Assembly: GCA_018821745.1 (NCBI GenBank)
Contig: JAHJLU010000292.1
Coordinates: 1-5,541, forward strand
Reading direction: 5' to 3'
Source: Myxococcota bacterium
Lineage (GTDB): Bacteria; Myxococcota_A; Polyangia; HGW-17
Length of the DNA: 5,541 bases
The position numbers and the translations under genes were made by a program. This document shows positions 1-5,151 of the stretch, piece by piece. How positions within the stretch are numbered: the first letter of the stretch is position 1; every line of letters starts with the position of its first letter. Below the pieces are notes generated by a model. The model searched no databases and had not been told where the DNA came from. It saw only the letters and a program-made list of their open reading frames with translations.

Positions 1-572
1 GTTACACTATTCGAGCCAGAGACAGTAAAGCTCGCCGTGGTCAGGGTTGCTGGATCCATATCCTCACTGAAGGTGGCGCTGACAAGCACATTGGTCGGTA
101 GACCGACGGCCAGATCAGCAGGCAGCTCAGACGTTACGGTGGGCGCGATTATATCGGAGATCAGGCCGGTCGTGAAGGTCCAGACGTAGGTGGCCTCCAG
201 CGCGTTTCCTGCCAGATCCATGGCCGATGTGGTGATTCTGGCTGTGTAGAGTGTGTCACCATCCAGATCCTGTTCAGGAGTGAAGGTGGCCGTGGTGCCG
301 GTGAATTCCACTGTGCCCGCCACGGAGTCTGCCCCAGCGTCAAGGGTGAAGCTGGTTGTCGTGATGGTCGCAGGGTCCATCTCCTCGCTGAAGGTCGCCG
401 CGATCTGGGTGTTAATTGCCACTGAAGTACCCAGGTCCGCCGGATTTACAGACAGAACGGTGGGGGATGTTATGTCAGTGTTGCTTTCGTTTGAGTCATC
501 ATCGCATGCAGAAATAAAGATGAACATTGATAATAATAGCAGAAGCTTGATGGGAGTTTTTCGATTCGTCAT
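1..572 (-). CDS. Lipoprotein with tandem SbsA/Big_5-type Ig-like domains (C-terminus beyond window)
   Basis: Reading the minus strand from ATG at 572-570 gives 190 residues open to the window edge, so the C-terminus is missing. Residues 1-22 are a lipoprotein signal: basic start (R4, K5, K9), a leucine/isoleucine core, and I20-S21-A22-C23 as lipobox, followed by D24-D25-D26-S27. Two Ig-like repeats follow, at about 35-136 and from 142 to the edge, with a period of 107 residues. Each starts with a PTV motif, then AT-F-S-E-(E/D)-M-D-P-A-T, and the first ends with A-G-N-A-L and W-T-F-T-T. These are hallmarks of SbsA_Ig (Big_5) domains, found in bacterial surface proteins where they act as spacers or adhesive modules. 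GGAG at 582-579 lies 6 bases before the start. The gene is divergent from the serpin. A lipid-anchored surface or periplasmic protein is likely, but the specific ligand is unknown and further domains may lie outside the window. Confidence 0.9.
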   Translation of the reverse strand, partial: MTNRKTPIKLLLLLSMFIFISACDDDSNESNTDITSPTVLSVNPADLGTSVAINTQIAATFSEEMDPATITTTSFTLDAGADSVAGTVEFTGTTATFTPEQDLDGDTLYTARITTSAMDLAGNALEATYVWTFTTGLISDIIAPTVTSELPADLAVGLPTNVLVSATFSEDMDPATLTTASFTVSGSNSV

Positions 573-597
573 TGTGTACTCCATTTGTCATTGTTAC

Positions 598-702
598 TCA
601 ATCTTTCCAAACTGCAACCGCCGCAGAGTCCACAGCAATCTGACCCTTGGAGATGGTATTTTGCCATTCTCTCAACGCAGTCAACAAAGTGATTTCCTGC
701 AT
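598..702 (-). CDS. Possible small ORF, 34 residues, upstream of the Ig-like lipoprotein
   Basis: The minus strand has ATG at 702-700 and TGA at 600-598, giving a 34-residue peptide beginning M-Q-E-I-T-L-L-T-A-L and ending V-W-K-D. It lies 25 bases before the lipoprotein start at 572 and is in the same direction, so it would be co-transcribed as a leader ORF if real. No convincing Shine-Dalgarno sequence precedes it and no family is recognised. It may be chance reading frame in intergenic DNA, or part of the lipoprotein leader. Listed only because its position and soluble, mixed composition are compatible with a real small protein. Confidence 0.18.
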   Translation of the reverse strand: MQEITLLTALREWQNTISKGQIAVDSAAVAVWKD

Positions 703-790
703 ATTCAACTGGCTCTCGCAGTTTTACATTAATCGTATTATTTATGTTTTTGACATTTGAAGCGCTTGTTTTCCGGGATGCAAAAATCCC

Positions 791-818
791 CGCAGCGGTG
801 CAAGATTATTGCACTGCG
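791..818. other. Bulged inverted repeat / stem-loop
   Basis: CGCAG (791-795) pairs with CTGCG (814-818) and TGCAA (799-803) with TTGCA (809-813). The apical loop is GATTA, and a 3-base bulge CGG sits in the left arm. Read on the minus strand the stem is followed by GGGGATTTTTG, which is faintly terminator-like, but no minus-strand gene lies upstream. It could be a regulatory hairpin, a protein site, or chance. Confidence 0.35.
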
Positions 819-938
819 ATACCTACTATTCCTTTATTCCATTGGGATAATAAATTTCTTCATTAAGCTAAGCACTGTAATTGCAAAGTCAACTCCCCCT
901 TCGCCAATGGCTACGTGGCAAACGATGGAGGTGTTATG

Positions 939-969
939 TTGGCAACTTTTTCTTGAAGGCTTTTATAAT
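939..969 (+). promoter_or_regulatory. Candidate sigma-70 promoter of the serpin gene
   Basis: TATAAT at 964-969 matches the -10 consensus exactly. TTGGCA at 939-944 matches 5 of 6 bases of the -35 consensus, but the spacer of 19 bases is longer than ideal. Transcription would begin near 976, leaving a leader of about 34 bases that carries the purine-rich ribosome site. This position argues against serpin starts upstream of 976. An alternative is the TG-GATAAT element at 843-851, which has no good -35. Confidence 0.45.
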
Positions 970-1009
970 GGGGCTAAAGTTGTTCAAAGAAGGTGAGGCA
1001 GGATATCCC

Positions 1010-2410
1010 ATGCAAAGATTTTTGTTCATTGTTGTGTTCCTCTGCGCAGGTTGTGGCTCCAAACAGAGAGAGAATCACTCACAGACTCCCATCGGTTCCC
1101 AGTCGGTTGAAATGTCCGGGCCATCGGGGGAGAAGGGAATGGGGGGTGGTGCTCCCATGTCCAGGGGGGAATCTGCAATGAAAGCAGGGGAGGCTGGAAA
1201 GCAGGCGAAAAAAGCAGGTGTCCCAAAGCCAGTGGCGAAACCACTTGCGTTGGCCGATCTTCCCCCCAGGGAGCTGCAGAAGTTGGTCAGTGGTCTGAAC
1301 CAGGCGGCCTTTGCCCTCTACAGCAAATTGGCCACCAAGCATGAGAACTTCCATTTCTCCCCCTTCTCGGTGCTCACGGGGATGGCCACGGTCATCACAG
1401 GAGCCAGGGGGAAGACCGCCACGGAGTCTTTAAAGGCGCTGCATATCAAAGACATGAAGACCCTGCGTCGGGGGTTCAATACTATCCTGCGCGGGTTTCA
1501 GTCGCCCGCAGGCGCTCTTGAGCTGGCAACCCGAGTGTACGCTGCCAAAGGGGCGGCGGTGAATCCAGTTTTTATGCAGGGGGTGAAGCGCGCCTTCGAC
1601 GCTGATTTTGTGTCGATGGATTTTGCGAAAGCGGTGGCCCTCTCGTCCCACGCTAACGCTTGGGTATCAAAAGCGACCCGAGGCCGCATATCCTCCATCA
1701 TCGCCCCAAAGGACATTCTCCGTGATGAGAGCCTGCTGGTGATCTCCTCCATCTTTTTCGCGGCGCCGTGGCGCTACCAGTTCTCCCCACGCAAGACCTC
1801 CGTTGAGCCCTTTGTGATTCCGGGTAAAAAGAAGAAAACCATGAATGTTCACATGATGTATCTGTTCGCCCCCTTTGTGTCCCGGCACAGGGGGGCCGTG
1901 AAAACCCTGGTGATGGAGTACTTGAAGGGAGAGTACTCCATGATCCTGATGGTCTCCGACGGGGACGTGGCCTCTCTGGCGAAAAAGGTGAACAACCCCG
2001 GCGCGTTGGCGAAGATCCTCGCCGGCTGTAAGAGACAGCGGGTGAAAGTGTTTCTTCCACGGTTCAGCATCTCGGGGGAGTATGACATCTCCTGGCCGGT
2101 GGAGCAGCTGGGGTTCGGGTGGCTCTTTTCACCCAATGGAGATCTGAGTGGAATTTCCGCGGGGCGTACCTATGTCTCCAAGGTTAAGCACAGCGCCATG
2201 ATCAAGGTGGACGAGAAGGGGACGGTCCCCGCCGCTGTCACGGCAATTTTTGCCCTGAAAAACGGGAACCCCGCCTACCCAAAAATCCACTTCAATAAGC
2301 CTTTCGTATATATTGTCAGGGACAACCGAACCGGTGCCATCCTCTTCATGGGGCAGGTGGTCAGGCCCACGCCGGCTGCGGGCAAACCCGCCCCCCGTAT
2401 GCGCCACTGA
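1010..2410 (+). CDS. Lipid-anchored serpin (serine protease inhibitor family protein)
   Basis: Serpins trap a target protease when their reactive centre loop is cut and inserts into beta-sheet A. The 466-residue product starts with a short lipoprotein signal ending L11-C12-A13-G14-C15, then a Gly/Lys/Ala/Met-rich linker to about residue 85. The serpin fold spans about 92-455. Visible family marks are F116-S117-P118-x-S120 (shutter), a breach Trp at 254 in F-F-A-A-P-W, L349-P350-R351-F352, H394, the hinge E402-K403-G404-T405, and the signature I426-H-F-N-K-P-F-V-Y-I-V436, which fits the PROSITE serpin pattern. It ends F-M-G-Q-V-V-R-P (446-453). The reactive loop is about 402-424, with P1 near N418 or neighbouring K417. 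ATG 1010 was chosen over in-frame upstream ATGs at 881 and 968 because it gives a signal peptide directly, has GAGG/AGG 7-11 bases upstream, and follows a TATAAT box. The lipobox has Cys at -3, which is atypical. The product probably acts at the outer membrane or cell surface. Inhibitory activity is inferred, not shown. Confidence 0.95.
   Translation: MQRFLFIVVFLCAGCGSKQRENHSQTPIGSQSVEMSGPSGEKGMGGGAPMSRGESAMKAGEAGKQAKKAGVPKPVAKPLALADLPPRELQKLVSGLNQAAFALYSKLATKHENFHFSPFSVLTGMATVITGARGKTATESLKALHIKDMKTLRRGFNTILRGFQSPAGALELATRVYAAKGAAVNPVFMQGVKRAFDADFVSMDFAKAVALSSHANAWVSKATRGRISSIIAPKDILRDESLLVISSIFFAAPWRYQFSPRKTSVEPFVIPGKKKKTMNVHMMYLFAPFVSRHRGAVKTLVMEYLKGEYSMILMVSDGDVASLAKKVNNPGALAKILAGCKRQRVKVFLPRFSISGEYDISWPVEQLGFGWLFSPNGDLSGISAGRTYVSKVKHSAMIKVDEKGTVPAAVTAIFALKNGNPAYPKIHFNKPFVYIVRDNRTGAILFMGQVVRPTPAAGKPAPRMRH
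2213..2281 (+). other. Serpin hinge and reactive centre loop coding segment
   Basis: Residues 402-424 run from the hinge E-K-G-T-V-P-A-A-V-T-A to the stretch before H-F-N-K-P-F. Counting from P17 = E402, as in alpha-1-antitrypsin, puts P1 at N418 and P1' at G419. The stretch after P1 is 2 residues longer than in antitrypsin, so K417 or N418 are both possible P1 residues. P14 is Thr, as in inhibitory serpins, but P12 is Pro (P407) where Ala is usual. Confidence 0.65.
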
Positions 2411-2430
2411 CCGAGTCGCGCACGGCGCAT
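2399..2430 (+). terminator. Weak candidate terminator between convergent genes
   Basis: ATGCGCC (2399-2405) and GGCGCAT (2424-2430) form a perfect 7-base inverted repeat with an 18-base loop. It overlaps the serpin stop codon at 2408-2410 and is followed by the T-rich stretch TTTACTGTTTA. The loop is long and there is no unbroken T-run, so this is only a weak intrinsic terminator for the serpin. The 40-base gap between convergent stops offers nothing better for either strand. Confidence 0.25.
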
Positions 2431-2450
2431 TTACTGTTTAGAGAAGAGCC

Positions 2451-2900
2451 TCAGGGTTTATGGGGATTCGTTGGGAGAACCATTTTTCCCCTCAGGCGGG
2501 GGACGGGGCAGCCCTGGCGTGATTTCACGCCGGGTGTGTCGGGGCAGCTATCCACGTCGTCGGGGATTCCGTCGTTGTCCCGGTCACTTTTTGTCATGCG
2601 CGGGACAGGGGGTTCCCCGAGGGGACGAGGGGGGTCGGGTTTCACCGGGTTTTTTATTATTGCCTTGGGAGTTGCCATGGGGAGCGGTGTTTTGGGAGTT
2701 CCCGCGCCGTTTTCCCCGGTGCGGGGCGGGGGAGTGGGCGTGGTTTCGGTGTTCGCTGATTTTTTCTCTGCGCATCCCGTCAGGGCCATTGCCGCGGTCA
2801 CGGATGCTCCCATGATGATGTTGCGGAGGTGTCCGCCTGGAGTGGCTTCTGGGTAGGTGGGGTAGTTGGCCTTGTGGTGATCGGTTTTTTTACACTTCAT
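2451..2900 (-). CDS. Small lipoprotein with a single thrombospondin type 3-like repeat
   Basis: ATG at 2900 gives 149 residues. The signal has an unusually long N-region of about 29 residues before a hydrophobic core that ends in the good lipobox L40-T41-G42-C43. A Pro/Thr/Lys-rich, probably disordered linker covers about 44-105. Residues 106-131 match the calcium-binding TSP type 3 pattern: D-R-D-N-D-G-I-P-D-D-V-D-S-C-P-D-T-P-G, with a second Cys in Q-G-C-P. Such repeats normally come in series or precede an OmpA-like peptidoglycan-binding domain. Here only one is present and the protein ends 18 residues later. GGCGGA at 2912-2907 lies 6 bases before ATG 2900. A TTG at 2927 is in frame but has no ribosome site, and ATG 2813 would leave a signal without positive charge. 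The gene is last in the minus-strand block, 30 bases after its neighbour. Function is unknown. Calcium binding is inferred from the motif. Confidence 0.85.
   Translation of the reverse strand: MKCKKTDHHKANYPTYPEATPGGHLRNIIMGASVTAAMALTGCAEKKSANTETTPTPPPRTGENGAGTPKTPLPMATPKAIIKNPVKPDPPRPLGEPPVPRMTKSDRDNDGIPDDVDSCPDTPGVKSRQGCPVPRLRGKMVLPTNPHKP
2602..2639 (+). other. Potential G-quadruplex (five G-runs)
   Basis: On the plus strand five runs of three or more G occur in 38 bases: 2602-2604, 2608-2612, 2621-2624, 2629-2634 and 2637-2639, with loops of 3, 8, 4 and 2 bases. It lies in the template strand of the minus-strand TSP3 lipoprotein, opposite codons for its Pro-rich linker. The codon demand for proline (CCC/CCN) may explain it entirely. 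Confidence 0.35.
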
Positions 2901-2930
2901 TGATGTTCCGCCGTTGCTGTGTGGCAACTG

Positions 2931-3422
2931 TCAATTGAATTCCATGAGTTTCCAGCCGGATGCGGCTCGAAAGATGCCGTCGGGGTCAGCTACCCAGTAC
3001 TCTTTTTTGCCACAGCGGGCAAAGACATCGGCGGATTTGATGATGGTCTTTGTGCCCCGCTTCACCGTTTTCCCAACGGCCAGGCGAGAGAAGACAAAGC
3101 GCTGGCAGGTCACTCCCATTTTCCTGAGTTTCAGGCGTTTTTTGGCAAATTTGGCGTGGATCTTTGCGAACCCCTCTTTGCGCTTCTGGACAAACCGATC
3201 GTATTCCACCTTGGTCAGGTTCAGTCCCAGTGCTTTGAGTTCTTTTCGGGATGGAACCAGCGACCTGGCGATGGAGAACTTTCCCTGGTTCAAGGCATTG
3301 ACCAGGGTAACGCCCAGCTGTCGAAGCGGGGGCGCCGGTGCCGGGAGGCGGGTTTTTTTGGCAACTGCACCTGAAGGTGCAGTCAAGAGAACAACGAGAA
3401 TAAGGTGGCGAAAGAGGGTCAT
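2931..3422 (-). CDS. Small basic secreted protein of unknown function
   Basis: The product is 163 residues. Residues 1-21 form a Sec signal peptide with hydrophobic core L7-L13 and a likely signal peptidase I site A19-V20-A21 before K22. The mature chain is very rich in Lys/Arg, especially 58-101 (K-R-K-E-G, K-K-R-L-K-L-R-K), which suggests a highly basic helical segment. Two cysteines, C106 and C137, could form one disulfide. The C-terminal part looks beta-rich and ends W-K-L-M-E-F-N, reminiscent of the last strand of small NTF2-like secreted domains, but this is only a resemblance. AGGAG at 3433-3429 lies 6 bases before the ATG, a clear ribosome site. The gene follows the two-TM protein by 60 bases and precedes the TSP3 lipoprotein by 30, so the three are probably co-transcribed. 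No family is recognised with confidence. Confidence 0.85.
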   Translation of the reverse strand: MTLFRHLILVVLLTAPSGAVAKKTRLPAPAPPLRQLGVTLVNALNQGKFSIARSLVPSRKELKALGLNLTKVEYDRFVQKRKEGFAKIHAKFAKKRLKLRKMGVTCQRFVFSRLAVGKTVKRGTKTIIKSADVFARCGKKEYWVADPDGIFRAASGWKLMEFN

Positions 3423-3441
3423 GGTCTTCTCCTGTCGGGTG

Positions 3442-3470
3442 GATTTTCCACACTTGCACCAACGAAAATC
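3442..3470. repeat. Short inverted repeat in intra-operon gap
   Basis: GATTTTC (3442-3448) and GAAAATC (3464-3470) are perfect inverted copies separated by 15 bases, in the 60-base gap between two minus-strand genes. The arms are AT-rich and no T-run follows on the minus strand, so it is unlikely to terminate transcription. It might be a weak protein site or chance. Confidence 0.25.
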
Positions 3471-3482
3471 AAAGAAAAAAAT

Positions 3483-3989
3483 TCACATTTTTTGAATATT
3501 TCCCAGTGCATCCATGGCTGCGCCGAACTCATCGGGGCTCTGGGGTGTCACATAGGTGACCAGCTGGGTTCGTCCTTTTTTCCAGATAATCTCAATTGTT
3601 TTTCCGTTCTGGCTCTTGGCGCTGACCAGGTTCTCGGGCGTGAGCGGCACCGTCACCCGGGAGCTGAATAATTTTTCGGCGATCCACGCTCCGAAGACAT
3701 AGCCCCCCATGAGGGCGAACAGTCCCATCATGCCTATGAGCAAGGGCCCTTTTCGCTTTCTCATGAGATCGATGCCCTTTTCTTCCAGGTAGAGTGTGAT
3801 GGCGACGACGATGGCTACTCCAACGATGGCCATGATGACTCCGATCAGCATGGCCAGAAGACCCGGTCGCCTGGTTGCGCTCAGGCTGGTGGTGCTGTCG
3901 TCACTGACAAGGGCGCCTCGCCCTTCCAGGCGGGCGTCTTTGAGGGGTTTTTCGGCGAATCGGACAAAGGTGAGGTTGATCGGACTCAT
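3483..3989 (-). CDS. Two-transmembrane-segment protein of unknown function
   Basis: The product is 168 residues without a signal peptide. Residues 1-42 are hydrophilic, TM1 is about 43-68 and TM2 about 81-106, joined by a short basic loop (K77-R78-K79-R80 just before TM2). The C-terminal 60 residues form a small, mostly beta domain (T113 to about 150) ending in a helix (P152-L162), a layout like a short PH-like or bacterial-PH module. The basic loop is so short that both termini are probably on the same side, likely cytoplasm given the charged N-terminus. GGGAG at 4005-4001 lies 11 bases before the ATG, a rather long spacing. A good promoter (4068-4040) lies directly upstream, making this the first gene of a probable three-gene operon. 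No confident family match is claimed. Confidence 0.85.
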   Translation of the reverse strand: MSPINLTFVRFAEKPLKDARLEGRGALVSDDSTTSLSATRRPGLLAMLIGVIMAIVGVAIVVAITLYLEEKGIDLMRKRKGPLLIGMMGLFALMGGYVFGAWIAEKLFSSRVTVPLTPENLVSAKSQNGKTIEIIWKKGRTQLVTYVTPQSPDEFGAAMDALGNIQKM

Positions 3990-4039
3990 TGATAACAGTT
4001 CTCCCGGTTGAAGTACCCATAGGGAAATAATAAATGGCG

Positions 4040-4068
4040 ATTATCCGCGGGAGGAGGCCTCCTGTCAA
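4040..4068 (-). promoter_or_regulatory. Sigma-70-type promoter with palindromic operator in the spacer
   Basis: On the minus strand TTGACA (4068-4063, perfect -35) is followed after exactly 17 bases by GATAAT (4045-4040, 5 of 6 matches to the -10). The start of transcription would be near 4033, about 44 bases before the ATG at 3989. The spacer holds AGGAGGCCTCCT (4052-4063), a perfect 12-base palindrome that overlaps the last -35 base. This is a typical place for a repressor or a spacer-twisting activator. Confidence 0.6.
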
Positions 4069-4070
4069 GG

Positions 4071-4092
4071 GGGCGGTTCTGCGTCACCGCCC
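4071..4092 (-). terminator. GC-rich hairpin at the stop codon, possible terminator
   Basis: On the minus strand GGGCGGT (4092-4086 in plus coordinates ACCGCCC) pairs with ACCGCCC (4077-4071), a perfect 7-base stem with an 8-base loop. It overlaps the TGA at 4086-4084 of the upstream membrane gene and lies just before the promoter at 4068. No T-run follows, so it is not a classic intrinsic terminator; it may stabilise the transcript end or assist Rho. Confidence 0.4.
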
Positions 4093-5043
4093 GGGGATGA
4101 CATTTTTGCCAGTAAAATGCTCAATGAGCATAAGGAGCAGCTCTCCGTTGGGGACGCTGGAGTATGGAAAGGTCAACTTGCCCTTACCCAAAAATCGGGA
4201 GAAGAACCCGCTCTCCGCGAACTTGACAGACTTGAGGGTGATGAACCCCTCGTGGAGGGAGACCTCGTCAATATCGTCCAGCGTCCACACCAGTTGCTTC
4301 TTCGGGTGGATAATGTTGAAGCTGTTTTTCCCCACTGCCATGGTGAAGTCGGAGGTGGGAAACTCCACCATGCCGCCCGCGTCAATGGTGGTGAGCATGT
4401 CAGACAGCTTGAAGAGATTCCACGAGAATCGGGCGCCGTCGGCGAAATAGTAGTTATCCGTCAGTAATTTGGGAGGGCCGTTGCGGGACCGATGGCTCCC
4501 ATTGATGAGGAAGATGGTGTGGCCGTTTGGATCCTGCCATTCGTAGTAATAGGTGGTGTTCTGGTAGACGCCATTGGTGAAATGGTTGGTTGTCGTTGTT
4601 TTCAGTGCCTCGGCGTCTGAAAAATTGAGGATCTCTTCCTTGCTGATGCCGCCCCGTGCTTTGGTCATGGTGAAACGGGCTACCCCCAGGTCCCCCACAT
4701 AGCTGCACACCGCGGTGAACTCGGTTGAGAAATAGGAGACGAGAAGGGCCAGCCCCGGCAGGGAGATGGTCCATATCCAGAACCAGGTGGAACCGGTTCG
4801 TACGCGGGCGTAGTGGGTGATGAGATAGGAAATTCCCAGCAGAGACAAGGTCCAGAAGCCGACAATGATGCCGCGCTTGAGGCTGGACATTGGATGCTGA
4901 AAGGTCTGCAGGTCAGTCTGTGCGGTATGGATAGTACCAATGGATTCGGGGGGATCCGCAAAGAAGTCATCGGTGTCGACGATATCAAGGCCGCCGTGGG
5001 TGGTGATTTTGTGTTCTTGGGGGGGTGTTTCACTTGATTCCAT
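4084..5043 (-). CDS. Two-TM membrane protein with large beta-rich, PH-like C-terminal region
   Basis: From ATG 5043 the product has 319 residues. Residues 1-55 are acidic and probably disordered. TM1 is about 57-77 and TM2 about 85-105, as a tight hairpin. The remaining 210 residues look cytoplasmic and beta-rich. One unit (about 112-183) holds a T-N-H-F-T-N-G-V-Y-Q-N-T-T-Y-Y-Y-E-W stretch resembling DUF6585-type proteins. A second (about 236-311) has the pattern of bacterial PH domains: a strand ending in W-T-L-D-D-I-D-E-V, then a glycine turn, and a final amphipathic helix (G300-F310). Neither assignment is firm. An in-frame ATG at 5130 would add 29 residues but has no ribosome site and would overlap the putative promoter of the divergent gene, whereas AGAAG lies 9 bases before ATG 5043. 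The gene is followed by a hairpin and a new promoter. Role unknown; a membrane-associated sensor or scaffold is a guess. Confidence 0.82.
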   Translation of the reverse strand: MESSETPPQEHKITTHGGLDIVDTDDFFADPPESIGTIHTAQTDLQTFQHPMSSLKRGIIVGFWTLSLLGISYLITHYARVRTGSTWFWIWTISLPGLALLVSYFSTEFTAVCSYVGDLGVARFTMTKARGGISKEEILNFSDAEALKTTTTNHFTNGVYQNTTYYYEWQDPNGHTIFLINGSHRSRNGPPKLLTDNYYFADGARFSWNLFKLSDMLTTIDAGGMVEFPTSDFTMAVGKNSFNIIHPKKQLVWTLDDIDEVSLHEGFITLKSVKFAESGFFSRFLGKGKLTFPYSSVPNGELLLMLIEHFTGKNVIPGR

Positions 5044-5070
5044 AAAGGATATCTTCTCAAAGGAGGATCT

Positions 5071-5148
5071 GTGTGGCAACGTATTTTTAGTGGGTTGATC
5101 AGAAGGCTTCCGGCACGGTGTGCTTGCCATTGTTCATGGATTCTGTAA
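5071..5148 (+). CDS. Possible 25-residue leader ORF with strong ribosome site
   Basis: AAGGAGG at 5060-5066 is a near-perfect Shine-Dalgarno sequence, 4 bases before GTG 5071. The frame runs 25 codons to TAA 5146-5148, starting M-W-Q-R-I-F-S-G-L-I and ending H-C-S-W-I-L. It lies 27 bases before the plus-strand EGF-like lipoprotein. The spacing of 4 is short and the start is GTG. A promoter candidate at 5124-5151 lies inside it, which would make it untranscribed with the lipoprotein unless an upstream promoter exists. The same bases are the reverse complement of the region upstream of the minus-strand gene, so chance is quite possible. Confidence 0.2.
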   Translation: MWQRIFSGLIRRLPARCACHCSWIL

Positions 5149-5151
5149 ACT
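5124..5151 (+). promoter_or_regulatory. Candidate promoter of the EGF-like lipoprotein gene
   Basis: TTGCCA (5124-5129, 5 of 6 to the -35 consensus) is followed after 16 bases by TAAACT (5146-5151, 4 of 6 to the -10). Transcription would start near 5158, just before the ribosome site GGGAGG at 5161-5166. The arrangement is plausible but the -10 is weak. Confidence 0.35.

Larger units (their letters stand above)
573..1009. other. AT-rich divergent intergenic region
   Basis: These 437 bases separate the minus-strand Ig-like lipoprotein from the plus-strand serpin. They are clearly more AT-rich than the flanking genes, especially from about 720 to 990. The region must contain promoters for both genes. 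Visible inside it are a candidate promoter near the serpin (939-969), a bulged stem-loop (791-818), a second -10-like GATAAT preceded by TG (843-851), and a weak 34-codon minus-strand ORF (598-702). No tRNA, repeat array or mobile element remnant was recognised. Confidence 0.7.

Noticed and set aside
253..732. 159-codon plus-strand frame overlapping the left lipoprotein
   Set aside because: It is antisense to a clear Ig-like lipoprotein and shows no family pattern or ribosome site.
750..778. Perfect TTGACA as a promoter
   Set aside because: Nothing resembling a -10 box occurs 16-18 bases downstream.
936..956. Six-codon ORF preceded by GGAGG, a possible leader peptide of the serpin
   Set aside because: Spacing is only 4 bases and the better promoter (TATAAT at 964) lies downstream of it, so it would not be on the main transcript.
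940..956. Sigma-54-like TGGCA...TTGA arrangement
   Set aside because: The distance between the two elements is off by about two bases and the GC of the -12 box is absent.
757..996. 79-codon plus-strand frame starting with TTG upstream of the serpin
   Set aside because: No ribosome site, TTG start, AT-rich noncoding composition and no recognisable protein pattern.
881..1009. Upstream in-frame starts (ATG 881, ATG 968) for the serpin
   Set aside because: They add a non-signal, non-serpin extension read from AT-rich DNA, bury the lipoprotein signal inside the chain, and lie before or on the candidate promoter.
1120..1175. G-run cluster in the serpin linker as a quadruplex
   Set aside because: Only three close runs of three or more G; the fourth is 17 bases away, so a stable structure is unlikely.
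2451..2900. Tat-type signal for the TSP3 lipoprotein because of the long N-region
   Set aside because: Only a single Arg precedes the hydrophobic core; the twin-arginine motif is absent.
2917..5080. 12-base direct repeat CTGTGTGGCAAC at 2917 and 5069, each upstream of a minus-strand gene
   Set aside because: One such 12-base match is about what chance gives in a window this size, and the distances to the two start codons differ.
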